Source of the DNA: Marinoscillum sp. MHG1-6
Lineage (GTDB): Bacteria > Bacteroidota > Bacteroidia > Cytophagales > Cyclobacteriaceae
DNA length: 64,000 bases
Direction: 5' to 3'
Assembly: GCF_024714475.1 (NCBI RefSeq)
Contig: NZ_JAMZMI010000002.1
Coordinates: 682,001 to 746,000 of the forward strand
Part shown: in pieces, positions 39,885-49,237 of the stretch
Layout of the letters: each line of letters begins with the position of its first letter
How positions within the stretch are numbered: position 1 is the first letter of the stretch
Notes under the pieces: model-generated
What the model saw: only the letters and a program-made list of their open reading frames with translations
Database searches by the model: none
What the model was told of the DNA's origin: nothing
Program-made: the position numbers and the translations under genes

Positions 39885-40571
39885 ATGACAGCCATACAAT
39901 TACGACTTGACCTAAATAAAAACCTATTTCTCCGCGATCCCCAAAACACTGAACTGGGAAAACGCATTGTAGGAGAAGGAACCCAGCTGATTAGTGAGAT
40001 CGGCTTTGAGGGATTTACTTTCAAAAAGCTTTCAGAGCGAATCAGCTCTACCGAAGCTTCCATTTATAGATATTTTGAGAATAAGCATCGGCTACTAGTC
40101 TATCTCATTGCCAGGTATTGGGCCTGGATTGAGTTCAAAATCGACTACGAAACCAACAACCTGATCGTTCCTCAGGAAAAACTGGAAGCGGCCCTCAGGG
40201 TGATTACTCATCGAGCTCAAGCCGATATCACCTTCCCGGAAATTGATGAAGGAGCCTTGCAGAAAATTGTGATCGCGGAAACGGACAAAATTTATTTGAC
40301 AAAACAGGTGGATCAGGACAATCAGGTAGGTCTATTCAAAGGTTACAAGTCAATCTGCAAGAAAATCTCTGATATCATGCTGGAAATCAATCCCGGATTC
40401 AAGTATTCCAGGGCACTGTCCAGCACATTATTGGAAGCTTCCCATCAGCAGATTTTTTTCTCCCAGCACCTGAAGTCACTCACTGAAATTGATGCTAATG
40501 GAGATCCCTTCCAGCAAAATTATGAGTTTATGAAAACCCTCCTCTCTAACGCATTAAATGCTGAAGCATAA
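39885..40571 (+). CDS. TetR-family transcriptional regulator
   Basis: A 228-aa protein with a TetR helix-turn-helix at about residues 26-68: GTQLISEIGFEGFTFKKLSE then RISSTEASIYRYFENKHRLL. The C-terminal ligand domain is helical and unassigned. The stop overlaps the ABC exporter start (TAATG), so it heads the operon TetR-ABC-HlyD-TolC and probably autoregulates it. Its operator may be the perfect inverted repeat at 39511-39537, which would also place the divergent export unit under its control. Confidence 0.92.
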   Translation: MTAIQLRLDLNKNLFLRDPQNTELGKRIVGEGTQLISEIGFEGFTFKKLSERISSTEASIYRYFENKHRLLVYLIARYWAWIEFKIDYETNNLIVPQEKLEAALRVITHRAQADITFPEIDEGALQKIVIAETDKIYLTKQVDQDNQVGLFKGYKSICKKISDIMLEINPGFKYSRALSSTLLEASHQQIFFSQHLKSLTEIDANGDPFQQNYEFMKTLLSNALNAEA

Positions 40572-42748
40572 TGAATAATCACCAAATAACGAGAACGCTT
40601 TCAAAGAGTGCTTCCTTGCTCAAATTAGATTTAGGAAGTGACGTATTGGCTTCCCTCGACAACCTGTACAGGGAATATCAAAATGAGGAGCTCAATGAGT
40701 TCATCAGGGATTTGGTTGAAGCCGGAAATGAATCCAGCATGATCATGCTGGAAAAGCATCTGAAGAAAGAAAAGTTCAAAGAGTTCGTGCGGGCCTTTCA
40801 GGCGACGCCAATAATTGTATTCAGTAAACTGGATGAACTCTCACCGGTCATCATCGAACGAAAAAAGAATAAGTTCACCACCTACACGGTAAAAGAGGAC
40901 GAGACGATCAAAGAAACCTACGACTCTATTGACCATCTCAATCTGGCTTGTACAGATACACTTGAAGTAATTTTTATCTCAGTATTTGATTACAAAAGCC
41001 TCGTGAGCGATACAGATGCAGAAGAAATCAAGGGACCTATGAGTCCTGTAAGAAGACTCTACAAATTGTTGGCCGCCGAAAAGCACGACATCTTTTATGT
41101 CTACGTGTACGCCGCTCTGATCGGTATTTTAAGTTTGACATTACCCTTGGGTATACAGGCAGCGATTGAACTGATTTCCGGAGGGGTCTTTTTTAGTTCG
41201 GTCTATATTCTTATCGCCGTAATTATTTTGGGGGTTTTGGCCTCTGGGGTACTCCAGGTTTTTCAGATCACCATTGTTGAGTACTTACAGCAGCGCGTCT
41301 TTACAAAAGCAGCATTTGAATTTGCCTTCAGGGTGCCAAGAATAAAAATGGAGGCCGTTTTCAACCTTCACGTACCTGAGTTGATGAACCGATTTTTTGA
41401 TGTGTTGACATTACAAAAAGGTTTGCCAAAGCTCCTGATCGATTTAAGTACAGGTATCATTCAAATCGTTTTTGGACTTATCCTGCTTTCATTTTATCAC
41501 CCGTTTTTCGTCTTCTTCGGAATGCTGTTGCTACTCATCCTGTTTATGATTTTTTATACCACAGGACCAAAGGGACTTAAGTCTTCCATTGTAGAGTCGA
41601 AATACAAATACAAAGTGGTCTATTGGCTTGAAGAAATGGCCAGAACGCTATACTCTTTCAAACTCTCCGGCAACACCTCTCTACCCATAAAAAAGACCGA
41701 CTATAATGTTAACAATTACCTGAAAAACAGAGGGGTTCACTTTGGAGTGCTGATCCATCAATACAGTTATGTTCTCCTTTTCAAGGTGGTTGTAACAGGT
41801 GGATTGCTGATTTTAGGAACCGTGCTGGTAGTTGAGAGGGAAATTACACTTGGACAGTTTGTGGCCTCTGAAGTAATTATCATCCTAATCATAAATTCCG
41901 TGGAGAAGATTATCATGTATATGGACACGGTATATGATATGCTGACAGCGGTAGACAAAATCTCACAGGTCACTGACCTTCCACTAGAATCCACCGGAGG
42001 AATAGACATCCCGCAACAGCAGTTGCAGGACCACGGCATATCAATCCGCCTCAAGGACTTGAAATACAAGTATGCTGACAACAAAAACTACTCCCTACGT
42101 GGTATCAATTTGAAAATTAATAATGGTGAACGCCTGTGCATCAGTGGCGGAGGCGCTTCGGGTAAAACAACGTTATCCAACCTCATTGCCGGCATCCACA
42201 CTGATTATGAAGGAGTGATAACTTATAACAACTACTCTTTACGTGATCTGGACAAAACCTATCTAAGAGATAAGATTGGTAAAAATGTTTCTCAGGAGGA
42301 TATTTTCGAAGGAAGCATTCTTGAAAACATCCTTGTGGGTAAGCAATTCGCCAAGATAGAAAACGCCATCTCAGCAATTGAGGGAGTCGGGCTTACTGAC
42401 TATATTCATGGCCTTTCGGAAGGAATCAATACCAATGTACTCAGTGGCGGTAAAGGAATCCCTAATTCCGTGATCAACCGAATCATACTGGCCAGGTGTA
42501 TTGCCAAGCAGCCTAAAATATTAATACTCAATGATTTCTTTACCAATTTTACTAAAAGCGAGAAGCTGGAACTTATCCATTACCTGACCAAAGCGGATAA
42601 CAAGTGGACATTTATTGTCATCAGTAATGACCCACTCATTATGTCCTGCTGTGACCGTGTGCTTTTCCTGGAAAATGGAGAAATCCTGGAAGATGGCACC
42701 TTCGAAGAGATCGTTAAGAATGAAACCATAACTAAAAACATTTTCTGA
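40571..42748 (+). CDS. ABC exporter with degenerate ATPase domain (type I secretion-like)
   Basis: A 725-aa fusion of an N-terminal region (about 1-165, possibly a C39-like remnant without catalytic Cys/His motif), a six-helix membrane domain (about 170-450) and an ATPase domain. Walker A is good (GGGASGKTT, Lys about 532) and the Q-loop NVSQEDIFEGSILENI is present. However, the signature reads LSGGK (624-628), Walker B ends ILILND with N654/D655 in place of the usual Asp-Glu, and the H-loop His is Asn (about 686). Context HlyD-TolC points to a type I export complex. ATP hydrolysis may be impaired or depend on a partner. Confidence 0.9.
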   Translation: MNNHQITRTLSKSASLLKLDLGSDVLASLDNLYREYQNEELNEFIRDLVEAGNESSMIMLEKHLKKEKFKEFVRAFQATPIIVFSKLDELSPVIIERKKNKFTTYTVKEDETIKETYDSIDHLNLACTDTLEVIFISVFDYKSLVSDTDAEEIKGPMSPVRRLYKLLAAEKHDIFYVYVYAALIGILSLTLPLGIQAAIELISGGVFFSSVYILIAVIILGVLASGVLQVFQITIVEYLQQRVFTKAAFEFAFRVPRIKMEAVFNLHVPELMNRFFDVLTLQKGLPKLLIDLSTGIIQIVFGLILLSFYHPFFVFFGMLLLLILFMIFYTTGPKGLKSSIVESKYKYKVVYWLEEMARTLYSFKLSGNTSLPIKKTDYNVNNYLKNRGVHFGVLIHQYSYVLLFKVVVTGGLLILGTVLVVEREITLGQFVASEVIIILIINSVEKIIMYMDTVYDMLTAVDKISQVTDLPLESTGGIDIPQQQLQDHGISIRLKDLKYKYADNKNYSLRGINLKINNGERLCISGGGASGKTTLSNLIAGIHTDYEGVITYNNYSLRDLDKTYLRDKIGKNVSQEDIFEGSILENILVGKQFAKIENAISAIEGVGLTDYIHGLSEGINTNVLSGGKGIPNSVINRIILARCIAKQPKILILNDFFTNFTKSEKLELIHYLTKADNKWTFIVISNDPLIMSCCDRVLFLENGEILEDGTFEEIVKNETITKNIF

Positions 42749-42749
42749 G

Positions 42750-44114
42750 ATGCTGAACCTCATGAATGATGAGCTTAAAAAAGTGATCAATGATGACCAG
42801 TTCTATTCATTGAACACGCTCAAAACTCCTCACCTGGCAAGGAATCTGGCGAGGGTGTTGATTGTCTTTTCAGCAGTTATCCTAATGGGGATGTTTCTGC
42901 CCTGGCAGCAGAATATTCGTGGGTCCGGGACTTTAACAGCCCTTGATCCTGCTAATAGAAGACAAACCATTGAGTCCGCCATTGCAGGTAGAATCGCCTC
43001 ATGGAAAGTCATGGAGGGCCAGTTTGTCAATAAGGGGGACACCATACTCACACTATCTGAGGTGAAGGAAAAATATTTCGACCCGAACCTCCTGGCTCGT
43101 ATGAGAGAACAAATTGCTGCCAAGGAAAGTAGCATAGAGTCCAAAGTTCAAAAGAAGAATGCCCTAAGCAATCAAATCGCCGCACTGGAGCGAGGCATGA
43201 AAGTCAAAATTACGCAAGCCAAAAACAAGCTTCGTCAGGCGCACTTGAAATTGGAAAGTGATAGCATCAGCTTTGCCTCAGAAAAGATATCGTATGATAA
43301 TTCATTAGCTATTTTTGAAAGAAACAAGCAACTCTTTGAAGCCGGTAACATTTCGAAAAACAAGTTCAACGAAATGGAATCGAAAATACAACTTGCCAAA
43401 GCGAAGCGGGTTTCAGCAGAAAACAAATGGATCCAAAGCCAGACAGAACTCATCAACGCAGAAGTGGATGTTGCGGGTACTGAGGCTGCCTACATTGAAA
43501 AGATAAGTAAGTCTAAATCAGACCTGAATGCTACTCTTTCAGATTTATATGATTCACAGGGATCGTTGGCCAAGCTCAAAAATGAATATGCCAACCTCTC
43601 CATACGTAATGAGCAATACAACATCGTAGCTCCTCAATCGGGTTACTTGGTAAAAGCCTTAAAATCAGGTATTGGAGAAACAATAAAAGAAGGTGAAGCC
43701 GTAGCTACCATCATGCCTGCAGCCTCTGATCTATGTGCGGAGATGTACATTAAGGCCATGGACCTGCCTTTCATAAATACAGGTAGAAAAGTCAGAGTCC
43801 AATTTGACGGATGGCCCTCGATCCAATTCAGTGGTTGGCCTAATGCATCCGTCGGAACTTTTGGAGGTATCGTTCAGACCATAGATCGTGTGGATAGCTA
43901 TGAAGGTAAGTTCAGGATTCTTGTAAAACCGGATCCTAATGATGACGAATGGCCAGAGCAGCTACGTGTCGGCTCCGGAATTAAAGGATGGGTGATGCTG
44001 GATGACGTGCCGGTCTGGTTTGAACTCTGGCGAAACCTGAATGGTTTCCCTCCAAGACTTTACGCAGAAGGATCCATGCCTGATACAACCAAAAAAGCGG
44101 ATAAATCAAAATGA
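42750..44114 (+). CDS. HlyD-family periplasmic adaptor
   Basis: The adaptor of the plus-strand export system, 454 aa. One transmembrane helix (about residues 30-50, LIVFSAVILMGMFLPW) is followed by lipoyl halves (ESAIAGRIASWKVMEGQFVN, NIVAPQSGYLVKALKSGIGE), a very long coiled coil (about 115-290, rich in Lys/Glu/Gln/Ser) and a beta-barrel domain. The length of the coil fits type I secretion adaptors. It starts 1 nt after the ABC gene stop; a second in-frame Met four codons later is also possible. It overlaps tolC by 4 nt. Confidence 0.92.
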   Translation: MLNLMNDELKKVINDDQFYSLNTLKTPHLARNLARVLIVFSAVILMGMFLPWQQNIRGSGTLTALDPANRRQTIESAIAGRIASWKVMEGQFVNKGDTILTLSEVKEKYFDPNLLARMREQIAAKESSIESKVQKKNALSNQIAALERGMKVKITQAKNKLRQAHLKLESDSISFASEKISYDNSLAIFERNKQLFEAGNISKNKFNEMESKIQLAKAKRVSAENKWIQSQTELINAEVDVAGTEAAYIEKISKSKSDLNATLSDLYDSQGSLAKLKNEYANLSIRNEQYNIVAPQSGYLVKALKSGIGETIKEGEAVATIMPAASDLCAEMYIKAMDLPFINTGRKVRVQFDGWPSIQFSGWPNASVGTFGGIVQTIDRVDSYEGKFRILVKPDPNDDEWPEQLRVGSGIKGWVMLDDVPVWFELWRNLNGFPPRLYAEGSMPDTTKKADKSK

Positions 44115-45568
44115 TTAATAAATTCATTCTAATTGTTGCGATTGCTGCATGGCCTGCATCCTATGTGCTGGGACAGGAGTCGGATACCTTTTCCATGGAC
44201 AGTACGACCCTGAGTCTGGCAGAGGTAATCAATCTGGCCACGAACTACCATCCGGTCCTTCGACAGGCCAACCTGCAGGAGGAATTTGCGAAAATGGAAC
44301 TACTTGCTGCGAAAGGTCAACTCGATCCAAAAATCGTGAGTGCCTACAGCCAAAAGTCATTTAAAGACACCGACTATTATCAAAAATTTCAGACTTCAAT
44401 AAAAGTCCCTTTGTGGTTTCCTATTGACCCGAAAATTGAAGTCTCACAAAATCAGGGGGACTATTTGAATCCTGAGAACTACATCTCTTCGACTACTGAT
44501 TATTGGCAAATCACCACGGGTGTAAGCCTTCCCATAGGAAAGGGACTCTTTATAGATGAACGGCGGTCCTTGATCAAGCAGGCAAGAGTTTACCAGGACA
44601 TGGCCATGGCAGAACAGATCAAACTGGGAAACAAGGTGCTTTACACCATCATAAAAAGCTATTGGGATTGGCATTATGCCAGCCTCAAGTATGATGTGTT
44701 TGACCAGGTCATCCAGGTCGCGGAGACCCTGTACAATCAAACCCGAATGAACTATGAATTAGGTGCTTCATCAGCCGTCGACACTATTCAGGCGCTGATC
44801 ACTTTGCAAACCAGACGCTCAGAAGCACAAAAACAGAAACAAGAACTCATTCAATCACGGCTGCAACTCTCTATACATTTATGGGGACCTGACAATATCC
44901 CAATGGAGTTGTCAGAAAATGTCAAGCCCGAATATATTAACCCCTACGAATTCACACCTGCGGACACTTCAATTCAAAAATTGATCTTTTGGGCACAGGA
45001 AAACCATCCGGAAATTTTAAAACTGGAAGGCAAAAGAGAACAATTGGAAATTCAGGAAAAATGGAAAAAGGAAAGTCTAAAGCCTGAAATCAATTTAAAC
45101 TATTCTCTGATTGATGCTCCGATCTACTACGACGGATTAAGCTTGCCTAAATGGCAGGACAACTACAAGTTTGGAATGGATTTTAGTTTTCCACTTTATC
45201 TGAGAAAAGAACGTGCCGGTCTCCAAAAAACGCGTCTATACCAACAAAGTGTAGATTTTGACCTTGCTCAACAAAAACGGCAAATTGAGGCAGACATAAA
45301 AAGCACATACAATACGCTTCAGATTAGTGAACAACTGGTGAGTCAGTACCAGGAAATCGCCAGTAATTATGAAACCCTTTTGCAGGCAGAATTGCTCAAT
45401 GTTACTAATGGACAAAGTGATCTGTTCAAGTTCAATGCTCAGCAAGACAAACTTCTGGCATCGAAGATGAAGTTACTCGATGCTGAAGCCAAGCTTCAGA
45501 AGCTTCGAATCGCATTGCCATACGTCGTTGGGTTAACCTCCTTATCCTACTCCGCACTGTACGAATAA
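44111..45568 (+). CDS. TolC-family outer membrane protein
   Basis: A 485-aa outer-membrane channel protein with signal peptide MINKFILIVAIAAWPASYVL and two OEP repeats, the first around LSLAEVINLATNYHPVLRQA and the second around KLIFWAQENHPEILKLEGKR. Long Gln/Lys-rich helices fit the periplasmic tunnel. It overlaps the adaptor gene by 4 nt (ATGA) and completes the TetR-ABC-HlyD-TolC unit. It is a second TolC within 8 kb, clearly different from that at 36065-37411. Confidence 0.93.
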   Translation: MINKFILIVAIAAWPASYVLGQESDTFSMDSTTLSLAEVINLATNYHPVLRQANLQEEFAKMELLAAKGQLDPKIVSAYSQKSFKDTDYYQKFQTSIKVPLWFPIDPKIEVSQNQGDYLNPENYISSTTDYWQITTGVSLPIGKGLFIDERRSLIKQARVYQDMAMAEQIKLGNKVLYTIIKSYWDWHYASLKYDVFDQVIQVAETLYNQTRMNYELGASSAVDTIQALITLQTRRSEAQKQKQELIQSRLQLSIHLWGPDNIPMELSENVKPEYINPYEFTPADTSIQKLIFWAQENHPEILKLEGKREQLEIQEKWKKESLKPEINLNYSLIDAPIYYDGLSLPKWQDNYKFGMDFSFPLYLRKERAGLQKTRLYQQSVDFDLAQQKRQIEADIKSTYNTLQISEQLVSQYQEIASNYETLLQAELLNVTNGQSDLFKFNAQQDKLLASKMKLLDAEAKLQKLRIALPYVVGLTSLSYSALYE

Positions 45569-45719
45569 GAACAGCTGTTTTTGTAATTATCGTTCATTTT
45601 CGAACACTTTTTGATTACATTTAAAAAGCAAATCACCTCAGATAAGCTCCAAACAAGCTTGCGCTGATTTGGTATGATTCTGGCCTTTGCAGGCTGGAAA
45701 AACCTATTTACACTAGAAC

Positions 45720-47099
45720 ATGGATAAAGAACTGGGCAAAATCCTGATCATTGATGACGATGAAGATGTGTTATTAGCGGCCAAGATGTTGTTAAAAAAG
45801 CATGCCAAAGAGGTCTTAATAGAGAAGAACCCTAAGAAAATCCCCTTCCTCCTCAATAATGATGCTTACGACCTGATATTGCTGGACATGAACTTCAGCA
45901 AGGATATTACCAGCGGCAAGGAAGGATTTTATTGGCTGGAACAAATTTTAGATAAAGATCCACAGGCGGTTGTGATTATGATTACGGCTTTCGGTGATGT
46001 TGAAATGGCCGTTCAGGCATTAAAAGCAGGAGCCACTGACTTCGTTCTCAAACCCTGGCAAAATGAAAAGCTCATAGCCACTCTTAATAGCGCAGCCAAA
46101 CTAAAGGCCTCCTACAAGGAGGTCAGCCAGCTCAAACAAACCAGCAAGGTACTACAGGAAAGCAGCAATTATGCGTTCAAAGACATCATCGGGAATAGTC
46201 ATCAGATCAAAGAGGTTTTCAAAATCATTGATAAAGTAGCAAGCACCGATGCCAACGTTTTGATTCTTGGAGAAAATGGAACCGGAAAAGAGTTGATCGC
46301 CCGGGCCATTCATCAAAAATCACTACGTAAGGACAATGTCTTTATCGGGGTTGATATGGGCGCCATTACGGAATCCTTATTTGAAAGCGAGCTTTTCGGT
46401 CACAAAAAAGGCTCCTTCACCGACGCTAAAGAAGATCGAGCAGGGCGATTTGAGGTAGCTAACAATGGATCCTTATTCCTTGATGAAATTGGGAACCTGA
46501 GCATGCCATTGCAGTCCAAACTACTTACTGCTATCCAACGACGAGAAGTTACGCGAATCGGCTCCAATCAGGCAGTCACCATAGACATCAGGTTGATTTG
46601 CGCTACTAATATGCCAATCTATGACATGGTAGGAGATAATGAATTCAGACAGGATTTACTATACCGAATCAATACGGTTGAGATTCACCTTCCTCCTCTT
46701 CGGGAACGCTCAGAAGATATTGGTCTCCTCGCCGAGCATTTTCTACAGCTATACAACAATAAGTATCGCAAGAACATCAAGAAACTGGCTGCGTCAACTA
46801 TTAAAAAACTTGAAAAGTATAGCTGGCCGGGAAATATCCGGGAACTTCAGCATGCGATTGAAAGGGCAATTATAATGACCGATTCGGATGTGTTAAACCC
46901 GGAAGATTTTTTCTTTCTTGCTCAAAAACCAGATACCAACAATTCTGTTGAAGCAGATAATTTCAATCTGGATGATGTAGAAAAGAACGTAATTCAAAAG
47001 GCTGTCAACAAGCACCACGGTAACATCTCCAAAGCGGCGAAGGATCTTGGGCTAACAAGGGCTTCTCTCTACAGGAGATTGGAAAAATATGGACTTTAA
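45720..47099 (+). CDS. Sigma-54-type response regulator (NtrC family)
   Basis: A 459-aa regulator with a receiver domain (acidic pocket D12-D14, phospho-acceptor D56 in LILLDMNF, Lys in FVLKPW), a linker coil, an AAA+ domain (Walker A GENGTGKE, Walker B GSLFLDEIGN) and a C-terminal Fis-type HTH (KHHGNISKAAKDLGLTRASL). The sigma-54 contact loop reads GSFTDA (231-236) instead of GAFTGA. Its 3' end overlaps the kinase gene by 11 nt. The 150-nt gap upstream (45569-45719) shows no clear promoter or terminator. Confidence 0.95.
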   Translation: MDKELGKILIIDDDEDVLLAAKMLLKKHAKEVLIEKNPKKIPFLLNNDAYDLILLDMNFSKDITSGKEGFYWLEQILDKDPQAVVIMITAFGDVEMAVQALKAGATDFVLKPWQNEKLIATLNSAAKLKASYKEVSQLKQTSKVLQESSNYAFKDIIGNSHQIKEVFKIIDKVASTDANVLILGENGTGKELIARAIHQKSLRKDNVFIGVDMGAITESLFESELFGHKKGSFTDAKEDRAGRFEVANNGSLFLDEIGNLSMPLQSKLLTAIQRREVTRIGSNQAVTIDIRLICATNMPIYDMVGDNEFRQDLLYRINTVEIHLPPLRERSEDIGLLAEHFLQLYNNKYRKNIKKLAASTIKKLEKYSWPGNIRELQHAIERAIIMTDSDVLNPEDFFFLAQKPDTNNSVEADNFNLDDVEKNVIQKAVNKHHGNISKAAKDLGLTRASLYRRLEKYGL

Positions 47100-48462
47100 G
47101 AGTTTCAAATACCAGCTTGCAGGCAGAATTGGCCTATTGGTCGCAACGATTTTCCTATTAACGGGCCTGTTTTATGGCGATAGTAACGCTTTCACCATCC
47201 TAATTGTCATTGGGCTTGTCGCCACAGAAATCTATTACCTCTACAGGTATTTGGAAAAATCGAACAGAGAAGTCATCGGCTTTCTTGAAAGCATCAAATG
47301 GGATGACTTTTCACATTCCTATCCGGATCGGAAAACTGCGACCAGCCTGGACGACCTGTACCGGGAGTTCAATTACGTGATGAAAAAATTCCGCGAAATC
47401 AGGGCTGAAAAGGAAGCACAGCATAATTACCTTAAAACCATCGTGCATCATGTTGGAATAGGGATTTTGACATTCGAGCCCAATGGCGAAATCCAGATTA
47501 TCAATGCAGCCGCCAAGCATTTACTTGGAAAACGTCAACTGAAAAACATTCAACAGTTGGAGGACGTCAATACCGAATTAGTGAGCAAGCTTCAAAACCT
47601 GAGGACCGGGGGAAGAGATTTGATCAAAATCACTAAATCTGAAGAAGAAGAGGTCCAATTAGCAGTTTATGCTATCGAACTAGTGATGCAGGGAAAGCAA
47701 TTCAAGCTGGTTTCGTTACAGAATATTCAGAGTGAGCTGGAAGAAAAAGAAATGGAGGCCTGGCAGAACCTGATCAGAGTCCTGACGCATGAGATCATGA
47801 ACTCAGTAACCCCTATTAGCTCCCTTGCAGGAACAATGGAATCCGAAATGCGGGAATGGCTGGCTGATGGGCAGAACATCAACAGCATTACCAATGACAC
47901 GGTGGAAGACTTTCATACCGCCCTACATACCATTCATAGACGCAGTGATAGCCTGATCAAGTTTGTTAGCGACTTTCGAAATATGACCCATATCACCCTT
48001 CCCAATCTTGAGGAAGTTTGCGCCCGTGAACTGATTGAGCACATTCTCTCCCTTTTAAAGCCGGACATTGACGCGGAGGACGTTATCGTGGATTGTCAGG
48101 TACCCAAAGACATTAAAATCAATATTGATGAACAACAAATTGAGCAGGTGATTATCAACCTTGTCAAAAATGCGGTTCAGGCGTTGGCAGAAAATGAGGA
48201 TAGTCAAAAGCCCAAAAACCTAACCATCAAAGCCACCTCAAGACCAGAAGGTGGCGCCATCATTAGCATTATTGACAATGGACCCGGTATAGATGAAGAT
48301 GCACTGAAGAAGATCTTTATCCCATTTTTCACGACCAAGCAAAACGGATCTGGGATAGGGTTGAGCCTTTCCAAACAGATCATGCGTTACCATAATGGCT
48401 CCATCACTGTGAAGTCCATTGTGAATCAGGGCACGGAATTTAACCTGAAATTTATCGCCTGA
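47089..48462 (+). CDS. Sensor histidine kinase (NtrY/NtrB-like)
   Basis: A 457-aa membrane kinase with two transmembrane helices near the N-terminus (about 12-28 and 34-53) and almost no periplasmic loop, a PAS-like segment (GIGILTFEPNGEIQIINAAA), an H-box with H234 in VLTHEIMNSVTPI, and an ATPase domain with N-box NLVKNAVQAL, DNGPGID, FFTTK and GSGIGLSLSKQI. It overlaps the regulator gene, its likely partner. The short sensor region suggests a membrane or cytosolic signal. It ends 4 nt from the convergent DoxX-like gene. Confidence 0.95.
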   Translation: MDFKSFKYQLAGRIGLLVATIFLLTGLFYGDSNAFTILIVIGLVATEIYYLYRYLEKSNREVIGFLESIKWDDFSHSYPDRKTATSLDDLYREFNYVMKKFREIRAEKEAQHNYLKTIVHHVGIGILTFEPNGEIQIINAAAKHLLGKRQLKNIQQLEDVNTELVSKLQNLRTGGRDLIKITKSEEEEVQLAVYAIELVMQGKQFKLVSLQNIQSELEEKEMEAWQNLIRVLTHEIMNSVTPISSLAGTMESEMREWLADGQNINSITNDTVEDFHTALHTIHRRSDSLIKFVSDFRNMTHITLPNLEEVCARELIEHILSLLKPDIDAEDVIVDCQVPKDIKINIDEQQIEQVIINLVKNAVQALAENEDSQKPKNLTIKATSRPEGGAIISIIDNGPGIDEDALKKIFIPFFTTKQNGSGIGLSLSKQIMRYHNGSITVKSIVNQGTEFNLKFIA

Positions 48463-48466
48463 TCTA

Positions 48467-48913
48467 CTAATGTCCGGGATGATCCTTATCCCACCTCCTT
48501 CTCATTTCATCAAAAGAATATTTCGCTCCTCCGAAAATGGAAAAAACAACCAACAGAATAAGGGTTACTAGGGATACCCAAAACTCAAAGGAGTTTCCCC
48601 CTCCAAACGCCACCGGAGCATTTACAACAATGATTGCGAAAAGAACTATAGGAATCTGAATGATACTCACAGTACGAGTATAATACCCCAGAATAATTAG
48701 GGGTGCTCCAAGCAAATGTGCAAAGAGTACATAATGAAATACCCCAACAGCGAAAAATGACATTTCACCAGACAGTTCCTGCACTTTTGCCAAATTCATG
48801 GCATAATAGATCCCTTTATACAAAAGAAAAGATCCCAGACATACCCTTAGGGCCACCATCCAATTCATGTGATGGACGTCACCCCAATGCTCAATTTTTG
48901 AAAATGTAGACAT
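48467..48913 (-). CDS. DoxX-like integral membrane protein, copy 1
   Basis: A 148-aa protein from the chosen start MSTFSKIEHWGDVHHMNWMV, aligned with copy 2, which starts MSAISEIEHWGD; the frame continues to 48949 without similarity. It has four hydrophobic segments, with LRVCLGSFLLYKGIYYAMNL, HYVLFAHLLGAPLIILGYYT and WVSLVTLILLVVFSIFGGAK typical of DoxX/quinol-oxidase-small-subunit-like proteins. The function of this group is unclear. Its upstream side carries an inverted repeat. Confidence 0.8.
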   Translation of the reverse strand: MSTFSKIEHWGDVHHMNWMVALRVCLGSFLLYKGIYYAMNLAKVQELSGEMSFFAVGVFHYVLFAHLLGAPLIILGYYTRTVSIIQIPIVLFAIIVVNAPVAFGGGNSFEFWVSLVTLILLVVFSIFGGAKYSFDEMRRRWDKDHPGH

Positions 48914-48933
48914 CATATTTGGAGTTTGGTGCA

Positions 48934-48961
48934 CATCTAAAAGTTGCAAAATTTAGATGTC
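48934..48961. promoter_or_regulatory. Inverted repeat upstream of DoxX-like copy 1
   Basis: Arms ACATCTAAA (48934-48942) and TTTAGATGT (48953-48961) are exact reverse complements with a 10-nt centre. It lies 21 nt upstream of the gene start and may be an operator or leader hairpin. GATGTCA repeats follow. Confidence 0.4.
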
Positions 48962-49030
48962 ATCACCTATGATGTCAGAACGCTTAGCTTATGATATTGA
49001 TCAAGAATACAAATTATGTATTCGACCTCA

Positions 49031-49070
49031 TTTTCTTTTGCTTCTACCGGAGCACATAGCCAAAAGAAAA
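49031..49070. repeat. Hairpin repeat, partial copy
   Basis: Arms TTTTCTTTTG and CAAAAGAAAA (10 bp) flank a 20-nt loop. The left arm with its flanks (CATTTTCTTTTGCTT) is identical to that of the 49202-49237 hairpin, so both seem to come from one repeat family. Confidence 0.5.
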
Positions 49071-49201
49071 ATACCGGCAATTTTTATTGATGGGAAGGAG
49101 TGCAACTCGGATCAAGCAAAATTTCCGTTGAGATATTGCCATTTGTCCAACGCAATGAATACCTATAGTTCGAACAAATTGTTAAAAAATGAATAGGTAT
49201 C

Positions 49202-49237
49202 CTTCATTTTCTTTTGCTTGCCCAAAAGAAAATGAAG
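49202..49237. repeat. Perfect 15-bp hairpin repeat
   Basis: Arms CTTCATTTTCTTTTG and CAAAAGAAAATGAAG are perfect reverse complements with a 6-nt loop, followed by an A-run. It lies in the 741-bp non-coding stretch 48914-49654, which also holds ATACCTAT/ATAGGTAT arms (49159-49166, 49193-49200). The remainder of the stretch shows no gene; a possible eroded mobile element. Confidence 0.65.

Noticed and set aside
45571-45580. AACAGCTGTT followed by T-rich DNA as terminator after the second TolC gene
   Set aside because: The palindrome has no loop and a very short stem, and the T-run is only five.
45681-45691. TGGCCTTTGCA upstream of the NtrC-type regulator, looking like a sigma-54 promoter
   Set aside because: The GG and GC elements are 5 nt apart; sigma-54 promoters need about 10 nt.
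48957-49196. Open frame of 79 codons between the DoxX-like genes
   Set aside because: It runs through hairpin repeats, has no recognisable motif and an odd composition; likely chance.
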